Positions 29,763 to 38,340 of a stretch of 45,489 nucleotides of DNA are shown here, one piece after another. Origin of the DNA: Candidatus Daviesbacteria bacterium RIFCSPHIGHO2_02_FULL_43_12 (lineage in GTDB: Bacteria > Patescibacteriota > Microgenomatia > Daviesbacterales > UBA10151); NCBI GenBank assembly GCA_001776775.1, contig MFDD01000008.1, positions 19,254 to 64,742 on the forward strand, written 5' to 3'. The stretch's first letter is position 1; each line of letters starts with the position of its first letter. The notes under the pieces were generated by a model. The model worked only from the letters and a program-made list of their open reading frames with translations. It made no database searches and had not been told where the DNA came from. The translations under genes were made by a program, and so were the position numbers.

Positions 29763-30524
29763 TTAATTTTTAGAATACTTAGTCCATAAAAGTTCAAAAA
29801 GTGTTGTCTGGGTCTGAGCTAGTTCCTTATTCCAGATTTCTGTGCCAACAATAGCATCTTTGCCATAACCCACAAGGAATATTTTGTCTTTAGTAATAAT
29901 TGTATCAGAAGAAAATGTAATCCCTATGGGTAAAATAGCGATTTTATGTCTTGTAGACTCGTAAAGTTTTTTGTATTCTTTTGCCTCTTTGCAATGAACT
30001 AATAATTCTCTGGCGGTACCATTATTATCTTTTATAGTCAGTGGAATTTTATGATAATAATTTGCCATCATTGCTTTGACTCTCTGCGGATTAAAAAAAG
30101 CACAAAATGATCTCTCTTTTAACACTTCATCGTACATTGCTTTCACTCTGAGATCACCCTCATAAAATTGGACCTTTGGTGTAATGGTGTTTGTTTTCTC
30201 GAGAGAAAGCAGTTCAGGAAGCTGGGTATTCAGGATGGACTTTGTGTTGTAGATTTCTCTCTGTTTTCCGTCAAATAAGGTACTGATTTTTGATACTGCT
30301 ATAGGTTGAACATGCTGGACATTCCCATGAACAAATGTACTGACAAGCCCTGTCTTTAACAGTCTTTCTAACATCACATACATCGAGGTTCTGTTGGTTT
30401 TGGCGTGACTTGCCCATCTGCTTACAGGACTTGGGCCTATTTTAACCAGCTCTAAAAACGCTGAAATCTCTTTCTCATTTAGATTAAATTGAGCAAAAAC
30501 AGAATATAAAAGGTTTGTTGTCAT
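29763..30524 (-). CDS. TrmB-family transcriptional regulator
   Basis: The 253-residue protein starts with a TrmB-type winged helix (FNLNEKEISAFLELVKIG, then NRTSMYVMLERLLKTGLV), followed by a C-terminal effector domain with VQFYEGDLRVKAMYDEVL typical of this group. It lacks the sugar-binding domain of archaeal TrmB. It is divergent from a RelA/SpoT-like HD gene, with both promoters near-consensus and their -35 boxes facing each other, so it probably regulates that gene and itself. Confidence 0.82.
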   Translation of the reverse strand: MTTNLLYSVFAQFNLNEKEISAFLELVKIGPSPVSRWASHAKTNRTSMYVMLERLLKTGLVSTFVHGNVQHVQPIAVSKISTLFDGKQREIYNTKSILNTQLPELLSLEKTNTITPKVQFYEGDLRVKAMYDEVLKERSFCAFFNPQRVKAMMANYYHKIPLTIKDNNGTARELLVHCKEAKEYKKLYESTRHKIAILPIGITFSSDTIITKDKIFLVGYGKDAIVGTEIWNKELAQTQTTLFELLWTKYSKN

Positions 30525-30539
30525 ATTTCTACAACACCA

Positions 30540-30616
30540 ATTATAGCCTCAATTCTTTCATTTGTCAAGAATTACCTGACGTAAATTGTTGACAGTATAA
30601 ATACACGACCTATAAT
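30540..30616. promoter_or_regulatory. Divergent promoters with a candidate TrmB operator
   Basis: The minus-strand TTGACA-17-TATAAT (30540-30568) is a perfect promoter for the TrmB-like gene. The plus-strand TTGACA-16-TATAAT (30589-30616) ends six bases before the ATG at 30623, giving a leaderless mRNA. Between the two -35 boxes lies an imperfect dyad AATTAC-CTGAC-GTAAATT. Confidence 0.7.
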
Positions 30617-30622
30617 TCTCGA

Positions 30623-31558
30623 ATGACAGAATCATTAAGACGAAATTCTGGACCTAAAACAGATGCTGATGTAAGAAGACATATTGCTGATGGACTCAAA
30701 CCATGGGGCAAAGTTGGTGTTACTACACTAGATGATAGTGTCGCAAGACTCAATGCAGATCCAGTAAAGTATGGTCCTACCTTATCTCAAATTGATCAAT
30801 TTAGGGCAAGAACTAGAGGGGCAAGAGAGTTTGAGATTATGAGCGATCGTAAAGGTGCATATGGTCGGTTAATTCGGCAAGATAGATTGCTTGGTCCTTA
30901 TGGCGCGTTGGCTTTGATGTTGGAACTTCATATGGACCAAAAAGACCGTCCTGATGGAACTCCATACATTAGTCACCCTTTAGATGTAGCTATAAGAGTA
31001 TCCGATCATTTGGAGAAGCCTAACGGAGATTTACTAGTTGCAGCACTTATGCATGATAGCGTTGAGGATCAAGCTGTTAAATTAGTTAAAATGGCCCCAG
31101 TTGGTTTATACTGGGGAGGATTAACTGATACTCAAATTGCACTAAGTGTCGTGGGAGCAAAATACGGAACTAGGGTACGAAGAATAGTATCAGCTCTATC
31201 TAACGAAGATACTGATGCAATTGCTATAGCAGAAGGTATAAATCCAAAAGATAAAGTAGCTTTCACAAATAGAAAAAATGAATTATATGCCGAGCATGTC
31301 GGAGCAGCTATTCAAGATCCTGATGTAGTTTTGATTAAAATGTTTGATTTCTCTGCGAATGCGCTTAGATTAGATGAGGTTAAAGATCCAGAGCGTAAAT
31401 TAAAACTGCTAGCAAAGTATACTCCTGTAGTACCTAGGTTTATTGATCGTTTAAATGATACATCTAGACCAGTAAAAGTGAGAGGAAGAGATAAGATTTT
31501 ACAAGAATTATCTGAAGCACACGAAAAAATGACTGCACAGCTCGAGGAAAGCAAATAA
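30623..31558 (+). CDS. RelA/SpoT-like HD hydrolase domain protein
   Basis: This 311-residue protein has the HD_4 hydrolase domain of RSH enzymes without a synthetase or TGS domain. The metal-binding set is visible: His in YISHPLDVAI, HD and ED in AALMHDSVED, and the late Asp/Asn in IKMFDFSANALRL. By analogy with Mesh1-type small hydrolases it could degrade (p)ppGpp or a related nucleotide. Codon use is more AT-rich than in neighbouring operons, which may signal transfer. The -10 box is six bases before the ATG. Confidence 0.8.
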   Translation: MTESLRRNSGPKTDADVRRHIADGLKPWGKVGVTTLDDSVARLNADPVKYGPTLSQIDQFRARTRGAREFEIMSDRKGAYGRLIRQDRLLGPYGALALMLELHMDQKDRPDGTPYISHPLDVAIRVSDHLEKPNGDLLVAALMHDSVEDQAVKLVKMAPVGLYWGGLTDTQIALSVVGAKYGTRVRRIVSALSNEDTDAIAIAEGINPKDKVAFTNRKNELYAEHVGAAIQDPDVVLIKMFDFSANALRLDEVKDPERKLKLLAKYTPVVPRFIDRLNDTSRPVKVRGRDKILQELSEAHEKMTAQLEESK

Positions 31559-31683
31559 TTATTACTACGATTGAAACAAGAGCCCGTAGGCCAGCACCAA
31601 AAATCATTACCCATCTTGATCACCCTTTAGATATCTATCGATACCCAGAGAGGTATAGGAGAGCAAGTTCTTGGGATGGATCA

Positions 31684-32178
31684 ATGGAAGAAGAAACCGC
31701 CGTAGAACTAGCTGAAAGATATACGCAAATCATGCGTCCAGATGAAATCGCAGATTCAGACCTATTAAAGGCTGTTTCAAATGTACCTAGGAGCTTAACT
31801 CAAAGAGGTCCTAGAGGAGAATACCCTTCAAGAGTTATCAGTGATGAGTTATCTTTTATTGCGGATGGTACAAGATGGCTAACTTTTACTTCGAATGACT
31901 GGTTTCATGTTGCCTCCTCTCCTGTTTATAATCCTCGCGAGATAGAAAAGAGTGACTTTAGCCCGACAAGAACTGATCCTATATTTTGTTATCTAGACTA
32001 TACAAAAGGCTGGAGTCAGTTACAAAGAGTGGTCCCCAGAAACAGAAGACCTCATTGGTCATTTGTTCCAGAAAAAGCATATACTGATGATTATAAAGCT
32101 GCACTGGCTATTGAGGATCACATGAATCGAATGAGTCGGGCTCTAAAATCCCCTAATGCAACTTTAGTGAGAATTTAA
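31684..32178 (+). CDS. Hypothetical protein, 164 or more residues
   Basis: No family is recognised. The frame from the ATG at 31684 gives 164 soluble residues with segments such as RPDEIADSDLLKAVSN and DPIFCYLDYTKGW. The same frame is open back to about 31513, and codons 31561-31683 read like protein (PKIITHLDHPLDIYRYPERY), but no ATG, GTG or TTG exists there. It shares the AT-rich codon use of the RSH-like gene and is probably cotranscribed. Confidence 0.55.
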   Translation: MEEETAVELAERYTQIMRPDEIADSDLLKAVSNVPRSLTQRGPRGEYPSRVISDELSFIADGTRWLTFTSNDWFHVASSPVYNPREIEKSDFSPTRTDPIFCYLDYTKGWSQLQRVVPRNRRPHWSFVPEKAYTDDYKAALAIEDHMNRMSRALKSPNATLVRI

Positions 32179-32190
32179 GAAAGTTCAATT

Positions 32191-32601
32191 TTATAAAGTA
32201 GCTCTTTTAAGATCCCAAAAGTCATAAAGCACAGAGGCGATATAAAGAATTATTAGACTTAGGTTAAGAATAGCAAAATTTCCCACCAAAATACCCGATA
32301 GAACAGAGGTCATCTCTAACGATAAGCCAATCAATAGCATAAGCAGGCCAGTTGTGAAGTGGGCAAGAATTCTAGAGCCTAAACTTCTGTGCTCTACTTT
32401 TTCGTAAGTAAAAGCAAAGTTACCAAAACAAGCAGTTACAGCTAATATACTCACTGCTACCAATAAGCTACCTACGATAGACTTATCGGAGGTAACTCCT
32501 GACTCAGTCAAAAATGAATTGGTTAACGTATAAGCTGGAATTAGGAGCAGAATAACAATTATATTTTTTGCTAGGTTTTCCCAAAGGATATTCTTATTCA
32601 C
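32191..32601 (-). CDS. Small membrane protein, function unknown
   Basis: The 136-residue protein has four hydrophobic segments (IIVILLLIPAYTLT, SLLVAVSILAVTA, HFTTGLLMLLIGLS and LSLIILYIASVLY), so it would be an integral four-helix protein. I recognise no family. It lies between the RSH-like pair and tRNA-Ile on the opposite strand from the former. Confidence 0.6.
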   Translation of the reverse strand: MNKNILWENLAKNIIVILLLIPAYTLTNSFLTESGVTSDKSIVGSLLVAVSILAVTACFGNFAFTYEKVEHRSLGSRILAHFTTGLLMLLIGLSLEMTSVLSGILVGNFAILNLSLIILYIASVLYDFWDLKRATL

Positions 32602-32676
32602 AATTTCAATATATCAGATTTACTTCTCTTCCTAAAGAACTTTTGCCTTTACTCCGCTTTTTCCCAGATATTACCT

Positions 32677-32751
32677 TGGTGCGCCCGCCTGGACTTGAAC
32701 CAGGAACCCCCAATGTATAAGATTGATGCTCCACCATTGAGCTACAGGCGC
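32677..32751 (-). tRNA. tRNA-Ile (UAU)
   Basis: The 75-nt cloverleaf has acceptor GCGCCTG/CGGGCGC, discriminator A and an encoded CCA. The anticodon loop is CTTATAC on stem TCAAT/ATTGG, so the anticodon is UAU, which reads AUA directly. The T-arm is CCTGG-TTCAAGT-CCAGG. Most bacteria read AUA with a lysidine-modified CAU tRNA instead. Confidence 0.9.
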
Positions 32752-32779
32752 TTTCTGTGGGTATTTTAGCAGAAAATGG

Positions 32780-35134
32780 TTACAATTTCGCCCGGGTTCC
32801 AATTTCTGCTTCGGTGGTTGCCCGATCCCGGCCATAGGTCAAGCGAGATAGCTCATGGATCGCTCGTCCCACTTCTGGCTTCTTCATTGCCTGCCACTCA
32901 TCCCAGGACGGAAATTTAGTGGAGACAGAGAACGGCTGGACAGGTTCTCCTTTGACCTGAGTTTTGATATAGATATTTTGGGCTTCGATATTCAGCAGGT
33001 CTTGTTCATTAAAAACCGGGGCAAACTCATGCTGCAGATAATTGGCATCGGTTACCCCCACTCGAAAAGCCATTAAGGTGCCCACGTTTCCAAAGATGGC
33101 GTTTTTAACATCTTCCGGAATCTGGCCGATAAACTGGTTAGCAACGATCAGGTTTAGCTTATATTTCCTGGCCTCAGATAAAATGGTTGCAAAAGAGTCG
33201 GTGGCAAAATTCTGGAACTCGTCAACGTAGAGATAAAAATCCCGCCTTTCCTCTTCGGGTATATTCGACCTCGACATCGCTGCCGCTAGAATCTTGGGTA
33301 CTAATACCAACCCTAGGAAGTTGGAGTTTTCTTCACCAATCTTGCCCTTGGAGAGATTTACAATCAGGATCTTACCGGTATCCATCACCTGACGCAGATT
33401 AAAACTCGACTGTGACTGACCAATAATATTTCGCATCATGATATTGGTTACAAAGCGACCAAACTTGGAAACGATATAATCTAAAGTTTCTGACTTATGA
33501 AAGTCCGAAGTCTGAGCAATCTGGTCGGTCCAATACCTTCGCACCACCGGGTCGGTCACACTGGGCAAGATCTCTTTGACAAATTCCGGATCGGTTAAGA
33601 CCCGCACCACTTCGATAAAGGTCCCACCTTCGGGACGAGACATCACGGTCAACATGGCGTTGCGGATGGCGTGCTCAAAACGGGGGCCGATAATACCGGT
33701 CTTTTGTGGATCATACAGTTTATACATCAAACCAATAATCGAAGTGACCACAAAGTGTTTTTGCTGTTCGTCCATGGCTTCCAACATATTCATGCCAAAT
33801 GGCCGCTCGATATCTCCGGGATCCCAATAAATGACATCTTCAGCCCTCGAAGGAGGAATACGTTGCAACATATCTTCGGCAGCATCTCCGTGCGGATCGA
33901 TAAAACAGATCCCCTTGCCGGCATAGATATCTTGAACCATCAGAGATTTTAAAAGCTCAGATTTACCGGAACCGGTTCGTCCAATAATATACATATGACG
34001 CTGCCGGTCATAATCTGACAAAAATACCGGACGGTCTGTTCCTCGAAAGATTGATTTGCCAATATATAACCCACTGGTCGGAATATTTTCCGGAGCCGGA
34101 GCCCGCTTGGCGGGTAGCCATTTAATATGCGGAGTTTCAACTGTTTTATTGGGCATATGAAAAACCGAAGCGATCTCGTCGGCAGTGAGGACTGGCAGTT
34201 TGGTCACCAGGGGTTGGTAACGATAAGTAAAATCTTGGATAAACCCTTTTTCGTTTTTGATCTTCATCCCAGAAAATCCGTTATAAGGACCGGTAAACTG
34301 CTCCATCGCGGCTTTAAGATTAGAGATATGGGCTTTAGCAGAATCTTTGGTGGTGGAAGACACCACTACCCGCAGGGCGATATTAAAACCCTGCTTAGTG
34401 ATCTTGCCTTCAACCGCCTCTAGCTGTTTTTGATCTGGTGGAGCTTTGGGTTTATCCCCGGTACCGGGATCTTTTTCCTTTTTTAAGAACTTCCTGCCGG
34501 CTTCTTTCCACTGTGGATCGGCGGGAATAATAATCATCTGAATGGCAGCGCCCTCTCCGGGCTGCATTTTCGCCAGAGCCGAAGTAATCGAAGAAAGCGG
34601 ATCAGTTGGCAGGTCCCGGTAAGTTTTGGTGGGGAAATAATTAGCGGATTTTAAACCGTACATGGCATAGGCTGTTTGACCAGTTTCGGAGAAAATGTTG
34701 TATTCCGGCACTTCTTTGATTTCGGCATCCGGATAAGCTCCATTAATCTGTTTTTCGACCAGATCCCGCTTGGATTTGTGCACTGAGACATAAAATCTGA
34801 TCGATTCAGGTGTTGCGACAATCTCAAAGGAAACATGTGGTTGGGGTTTTAGAAAATGCAACATCCCCCCGCTAGTGCGCATAGAGTAAAGGGAGGCAAA
34901 CATCTGTTCGGCCGCATCGATTTTGGTTTCATTGACCTTGGGAACGGTAATTTGCAACAGTACAAACTGCAGACTGTCTTGTTCCCTTTTGCGGAATTTA
35001 TACTTAGCATAAAGAAACGGCCAAAGGTACACCCCAAGAGCTGCTAATATCAGCACGAAAATCAAGAACAGCGAGACTGCCCCTATCAGGCCCATCCAGT
35101 TAAAGTTATCCAGAATTGGTGTGCCAACTTCCAT
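32780..35134 (-). CDS. TraG/VirD4-like type IV secretion ATPase
   Basis: The 784-residue protein has an N-terminal membrane helix (AVSLFLIFVLILAALGVYLW), a middle domain of about 330 residues, and a RecA-like motor. The motor shows Walker A GRTGSGKSELLKSL, Walker B DFYLYVDEFQNFA, IDPHGDAAEDML and a late VANQFIGQIPEDV. This matches coupling proteins that move DNA or proteins through a membrane channel. It is widespread in CPR genomes without full conjugation operons, so it may serve surface or pilus-linked transport. A Pro-rich protein is encoded just upstream. Confidence 0.88.
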   Translation of the reverse strand: MEVGTPILDNFNWMGLIGAVSLFLIFVLILAALGVYLWPFLYAKYKFRKREQDSLQFVLLQITVPKVNETKIDAAEQMFASLYSMRTSGGMLHFLKPQPHVSFEIVATPESIRFYVSVHKSKRDLVEKQINGAYPDAEIKEVPEYNIFSETGQTAYAMYGLKSANYFPTKTYRDLPTDPLSSITSALAKMQPGEGAAIQMIIIPADPQWKEAGRKFLKKEKDPGTGDKPKAPPDQKQLEAVEGKITKQGFNIALRVVVSSTTKDSAKAHISNLKAAMEQFTGPYNGFSGMKIKNEKGFIQDFTYRYQPLVTKLPVLTADEIASVFHMPNKTVETPHIKWLPAKRAPAPENIPTSGLYIGKSIFRGTDRPVFLSDYDRQRHMYIIGRTGSGKSELLKSLMVQDIYAGKGICFIDPHGDAAEDMLQRIPPSRAEDVIYWDPGDIERPFGMNMLEAMDEQQKHFVVTSIIGLMYKLYDPQKTGIIGPRFEHAIRNAMLTVMSRPEGGTFIEVVRVLTDPEFVKEILPSVTDPVVRRYWTDQIAQTSDFHKSETLDYIVSKFGRFVTNIMMRNIIGQSQSSFNLRQVMDTGKILIVNLSKGKIGEENSNFLGLVLVPKILAAAMSRSNIPEEERRDFYLYVDEFQNFATDSFATILSEARKYKLNLIVANQFIGQIPEDVKNAIFGNVGTLMAFRVGVTDANYLQHEFAPVFNEQDLLNIEAQNIYIKTQVKGEPVQPFSVSTKFPSWDEWQAMKKPEVGRAIHELSRLTYGRDRATTEAEIGTRAKL

Positions 35135-35140
35135 AATGTT

Positions 35141-35222
35141 TAGTTACTAGTGACAAGAGTCCAGAGTCAAGTAGGCTCAGATGACAAAAAGTCTTGTCCC
35201 TTGATTCTTGCGACTTGCCACT
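35141..35222. repeat. Intergenic inverted pair of ACAAGAGTC-type repeats
   Basis: AGTGACAAGAGTCCAGAGTC at the left faces its degenerate inverse CTTGATTCTTGCGACTTGCC at the right, fills the gap, and could form a hairpin. The units match those in frame at 299-327 and 23605-23633. Confidence 0.65.
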
Positions 35223-35604
35223 ATTTCTTTAGGTCCACTTGAGCGTTGGGGTTTTTCTTTTTAATCCGTTCTATTACTTTTTTTAAGAAACTTTTAGAGG
35301 GTTCAAAACCTGGTTTTCCCAATACTGCTCGCTCATAAAACTGATTAATCGAGTCTCCGGCATGTTCCTCAATGACATTGATCTCCTCAGATGAGTCTGG
35401 GGTGATGGGGGCAACTTCGTGAGTTTCTCCGGTTGAAGCCCGAATTTGATCCTGAACTCCTTGCAGCATAGCCGCGTGTTGCTTTTCGGGAGTAGTAATG
35501 GGTATTTCCGGCACTGGTTGAGGGGTCGGAGCAGAAGGCGCCGGGTGAACCACCTGTGCAATGGGAGCAGGCTGAGGCGGGGGCTGGTTGGGATCTTCTG
35601 GCAT
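35221..35604 (-). CDS. Pro-rich hypothetical protein
   Basis: The 127-residue protein begins with about 45 proline/glutamine-rich residues (PEDPNQPPPQPAPIAQVVHP), has an acidic middle, and ends in a basic tail VIERIKKKNPNAQVDLKK. It is probably largely disordered. It precedes the TraG/VirD4-like ATPase gene on the same strand and may be an accessory of it, but no motif proves this. Confidence 0.6.
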   Translation of the reverse strand: MPEDPNQPPPQPAPIAQVVHPAPSAPTPQPVPEIPITTPEKQHAAMLQGVQDQIRASTGETHEVAPITPDSSEEINVIEEHAGDSINQFYERAVLGKPGFEPSKSFLKKVIERIKKKNPNAQVDLKK

Positions 35605-35625
35605 ATGAGTGTATTGTAACTTAAA

Positions 35626-35697
35626 GAGTTCAGAATGTAGAGTGCAGAATGATGAGTTGAGAAACTCTGAACTCGTAACTCTAAACTTTTAACTCAT
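35626..35697. repeat. Intergenic inverted repeat GAGTTCAGA/TCTGAACTC
   Basis: A perfect 9-bp inverted repeat with degenerate AGAATGTAGAGTGCAGAATG units between lies 3' of trxB and can fold into a hairpin; it may also act in mRNA ends. Confidence 0.6.
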
Positions 35698-36620
35698 ACG
35701 GTGTTCTGTGCTTCTTCTAAGAAGCTTTCCACATCCAGGGCGGCCATGCAGCCCGCTCCGGCGGCAGTCACTGCCTGACGGTAACGATGATCAGCGACAT
35801 CTCCTGCCACAAAGACACCCGTCACCGAAGTCTTAGTCTGCTCGAAAACCTGGATATAGCCTTTTTCGTCAAGATCAAGCTGGTCTTTTAAAAAGGTGGT
35901 GTTTGGACTGTGCCCAATCGCCACGAAAACTCCATCAATTGTATGTTCTACAATCTCTCCTGTCCGCGTATTTTTGATCTTCACGCCAGTCAGGTGCGTA
36001 CTCCCGAGGTATTCATCAATCACACTTTCCATCATAAATTTGACGTTAGTTTTCTGTTTAAGTAAGTTTTGTAAAGCAGCTTGAGCTCGAAACTCTCCTC
36101 GGCGGTGAATGATAGTGACAGTCCGACAGACCTTAGAGAGATGCTGAGCTTCTCTCATGGCTGTATCCCCACCTCCCACCACATAGACATCCTTATCTTT
36201 AAAAAACAACCCATCACAAACAGCACAAGCCGAAATTCCTTTGCCAATCAGAGCTGCTTCTGAAGGAATCCCCAGCCACATAGCAGAGGCGCCGGTTGCG
36301 ACAATGACAGATTCGCTTTGCAGAGTCTGGGATTCTGTATTAATAGTAAAGGGGGTCTTTGAAAAATCGACCGAGACAACGTCTTCTTCGACAAAGCGAG
36401 CAGCAAACCTCGCGGCCTGCTGGCGCATCTTCATCATCAAATCCGGACCTTGAATCCCCTCCTCAAAACCAGGGAAGTCGTCGACATCAGTCGTTAGTAT
36501 TAACTGTCCTCCCGCCTCGCGGCCAGAGATTACCACGGGATTTAACCCGCCTCTGGCAGCATAGATCGCCGCGGATAGACCGGCCGGTCCCGAACCAATT
36601 ATTATTAGTTTCTCAGTCAT
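35694..36620 (-). CDS. trxB: Thioredoxin-disulfide reductase
   Basis: The 308-residue flavoprotein reduces thioredoxin with NADPH. It has the FAD loop IGSGPAGLSAAIYAARG at the N-terminus, the redox motif CAVCDG near residue 135, the NADPH loop VVGGGDTAMREA, and the C-terminal FAD motif GVFVAGDVADHRYRQAVTAAGAG. Length and motif order are normal. It overlaps the upstream small membrane gene by 4 bp. Confidence 0.96.
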   Translation of the reverse strand: MTEKLIIIGSGPAGLSAAIYAARGGLNPVVISGREAGGQLILTTDVDDFPGFEEGIQGPDLMMKMRQQAARFAARFVEEDVVSVDFSKTPFTINTESQTLQSESVIVATGASAMWLGIPSEAALIGKGISACAVCDGLFFKDKDVYVVGGGDTAMREAQHLSKVCRTVTIIHRRGEFRAQAALQNLLKQKTNVKFMMESVIDEYLGSTHLTGVKIKNTRTGEIVEHTIDGVFVAIGHSPNTTFLKDQLDLDEKGYIQVFEQTKTSVTGVFVAGDVADHRYRQAVTAAGAGCMAALDVESFLEEAQNTV

Positions 36621-36883
36621 TTTACTTTCGCGGAAGGTGTGGCGACCTTTTTTACGCTGGGGCTTGGCTTAGCGCTGACACTGGCGACTGGACTTGCGCT
36701 AGCGTTTGATGTGGGGGAAGCAACGCTAGATGGGGAGACAGCTACACTTGGTGACGGTATGACTTCTCCTGATGTACTATCGCCAAAGGAGGTATTAGAC
36801 AGATTTTTGCGCACTACCCAAAGATAGAAACCGATTAAGACGATAATCAGAATGGTGATCAGGATGGTAATATTTCTGCTCAT
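36617..36883 (-). CDS. Small membrane protein with a Ser/Pro/Ala-rich tail
   Basis: The protein (about 88 residues from the ATG at 36883) has an N-terminal anchor TILITILIIVLIGFYLWVV and a low-complexity tail of Ser, Ala, Pro and Val (SPSVAVSPSSVASPTSNASA), ending in basic residues. It looks like a surface-tethered spacer. The upstream TTG start at 36895 is less likely. It overlaps trxB by 4 bp, so it is in the same operon. Confidence 0.6.
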   Translation of the reverse strand: MSRNITILITILIIVLIGFYLWVVRKNLSNTSFGDSTSGEVIPSPSVAVSPSSVASPTSNASASPVASVSAKPSPSVKKVATPSAKVK

Positions 36884-36941
36884 TAGACAGCTCAAGTATA
36901 GGCAAACTGACTCTGGAACGCAAGAGCTGGAAGATAAGGGA

Positions 36942-36971
36942 TTGACTAATTCTTACAAGACCTCGTACAGT
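36942..36971 (+). promoter_or_regulatory. Promoter TTGACT-18-TACAGT, leaderless
   Basis: The -10 TACAGT (36966-36971) ends six bases before the ATG at 36978. This supports that start over the longer frame from 36852, which would overlap the divergent gene. Confidence 0.6.
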
Positions 36972-36977
36972 GAGCTT

Positions 36978-37526
36978 ATGGCTCGCCGTAAGCTTAAAAA
37001 ACTGCACACTACAACTCTTGGCTTACCCCTTTACTGGCGACTGCTTTTTAGCAGCTTGCTGCGGCTAGATCTATTCCCGGAAAACGTCGTTTTTACGCTC
37101 AAGATGGCTGACGCTTTCTTTTTTATCTTTATAAACTCCTTGATCATTTTTATTGTTATCAACTTCTGGGCGGCTTTCAAAGCAGGTCGATTGGCTATTC
37201 TTTTTTTAGGAATTGGCCAAACGATTCTCTACCTGCCCTTACTCCTGATGGGGATTTTTGCAATCGGAGTCCTGTTTTTTTTGCTGGCCCGCTTACTAGG
37301 CGGTAGCGGCGAGCTAATAAATACTCTGAAAGCTTTTTTATTTACCCTGACCGGACTGCTGCTTTTTGCCTTTCCTTACCTTTGGATACTCGGCTGTATT
37401 AGCTTTGTGTGGCTTTTTACCCGAGCTTTAAGTAAAGTCCATCATTTTGGGGTCGTACGGGCTTTTTGTGTTCTGCTAATTCCCGCCCTAGTAGTCATCT
37501 TTTTTAAAGTCGTGTTTTTTAGTTAA
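36978..37526 (+). CDS. Multi-pass membrane protein, function unknown
   Basis: From the ATG at 36978 the protein (about 182 residues) has four to five hydrophobic segments, including MADAFFFIFINSLIIFIVIN and LLLFAFPYLWILGCISFVWL. The layout resembles YIP1-type membrane proteins, but no diagnostic motif is seen. It stands alone between divergent and tandem promoters. Confidence 0.65.
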   Translation: MARRKLKKLHTTTLGLPLYWRLLFSSLLRLDLFPENVVFTLKMADAFFFIFINSLIIFIVINFWAAFKAGRLAILFLGIGQTILYLPLLLMGIFAIGVLFFLLARLLGGSGELINTLKAFLFTLTGLLLFAFPYLWILGCISFVWLFTRALSKVHHFGVVRAFCVLLIPALVVIFFKVVFFS

Positions 37527-37528
37527 TC

Positions 37529-37557
37529 TTGATCAATCCTGCCATGTGTAGTAAACT
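37529..37557 (+). promoter_or_regulatory. Promoter TTGATC-17-TAAACT
   Basis: A -35 (37529-37534) and -10 (37552-37557) precede the ATG at 37570 by 12 bases. Confidence 0.55.
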
Positions 37558-37569
37558 GATTACTTCATT

Positions 37570-38340
37570 ATGTCAGAGCTGCCTACCCCAATTCTTGGAT
37601 CATCACGCCGACCTCGGCCTACTCGGGAAAACTATTTTCGTGCTCGTTTAAGAAATAGTATCCTCGCTGGAGGACTCTCCCTGCTGAGCTTAAGTATCGG
37701 CTATCTTCCGCATAGAGTATCTGCCCAAGAAGTTACCGTTAGACCAAAACAATCAATCCCGCTTGGGTTGGTTACCCCAACTCCCAGAGCTGAACTAGTC
37801 TCAGAAGCTGCTGCCCCCGCTGAAAACGAAGAAGCCCCTCCCTCAATCGAAGAACTTATCTCCCCAGAATCTGAGCCCACTGATCCTGCCACCTCCACTC
37901 CCCTACCTCCTCCTCCACTTAGTTATAGAGATCGGCTGTTCCAAGTTATTGACACTATTGGCCCTGAACAAGGAATAAACCCAGGATGGATGAGACAAAA
38001 CACGATCTGCGAGTATCGAAAATATTTAGATGGTGTCAGCACCGACCTTGACCAAGGACCATACTGGGGACCATGGCAGTATGATCCGGCCACCTTCTCT
38101 AAGTTTTTTAACCTTCAGGACCTAACTCCTGAGTTAAGAGAACATTTTAAAGAAAAGCCTCTTGATCTTCGGGTGTTGATGAAAGATCCAGAGGTAAGCA
38201 CTCTGGTGGCTGCTCGGATGATCAGATTTTTTGGAAATAAGAATGGAGCACGGGAACTATATTCTCAGTGGCCAAACTGTGGTCCGCAAGCTACCCGAAT
38301 TGCCTTAGGAGGAAATAGTGCGCTTATTATTTTGAACTGA
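37570..38340 (+). CDS. Exported hypothetical protein
   Basis: The 256-residue protein has a signal peptide: a basic N-region (RRPRPTRENYFRARLR), a hydrophobic core LAGGLSLLSLSIGYL and a likely cleavage after VSA. A Pro/Glu/Ala-rich linker (residues 60-115) leads to a globular C-terminal domain with GPYWGPWQYDPATFSKFFN and STLVAARMIRFFGNKNGA. The latter recalls lytic transglycosylase or lysozyme-like folds, but the catalytic glutamate cannot be assigned. It would act outside the membrane. Confidence 0.6.
   Translation: MSELPTPILGSSRRPRPTRENYFRARLRNSILAGGLSLLSLSIGYLPHRVSAQEVTVRPKQSIPLGLVTPTPRAELVSEAAAPAENEEAPPSIEELISPESEPTDPATSTPLPPPPLSYRDRLFQVIDTIGPEQGINPGWMRQNTICEYRKYLDGVSTDLDQGPYWGPWQYDPATFSKFFNLQDLTPELREHFKEKPLDLRVLMKDPEVSTLVAARMIRFFGNKNGARELYSQWPNCGPQATRIALGGNSALIILN

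Noticed and set aside
27432-32751. Integrated element bounded by the two tRNAs with the recombinase as integrase
   Set aside because: No duplicated tRNA 3' end or other direct repeat that could be attL/attR was seen, and ftsB lies inside.
36852-36977. Longer N-terminus of the membrane protein gene at 36978
   Set aside because: It would overlap the divergent gene and include the -35 and -10 boxes; the region does not read as protein.
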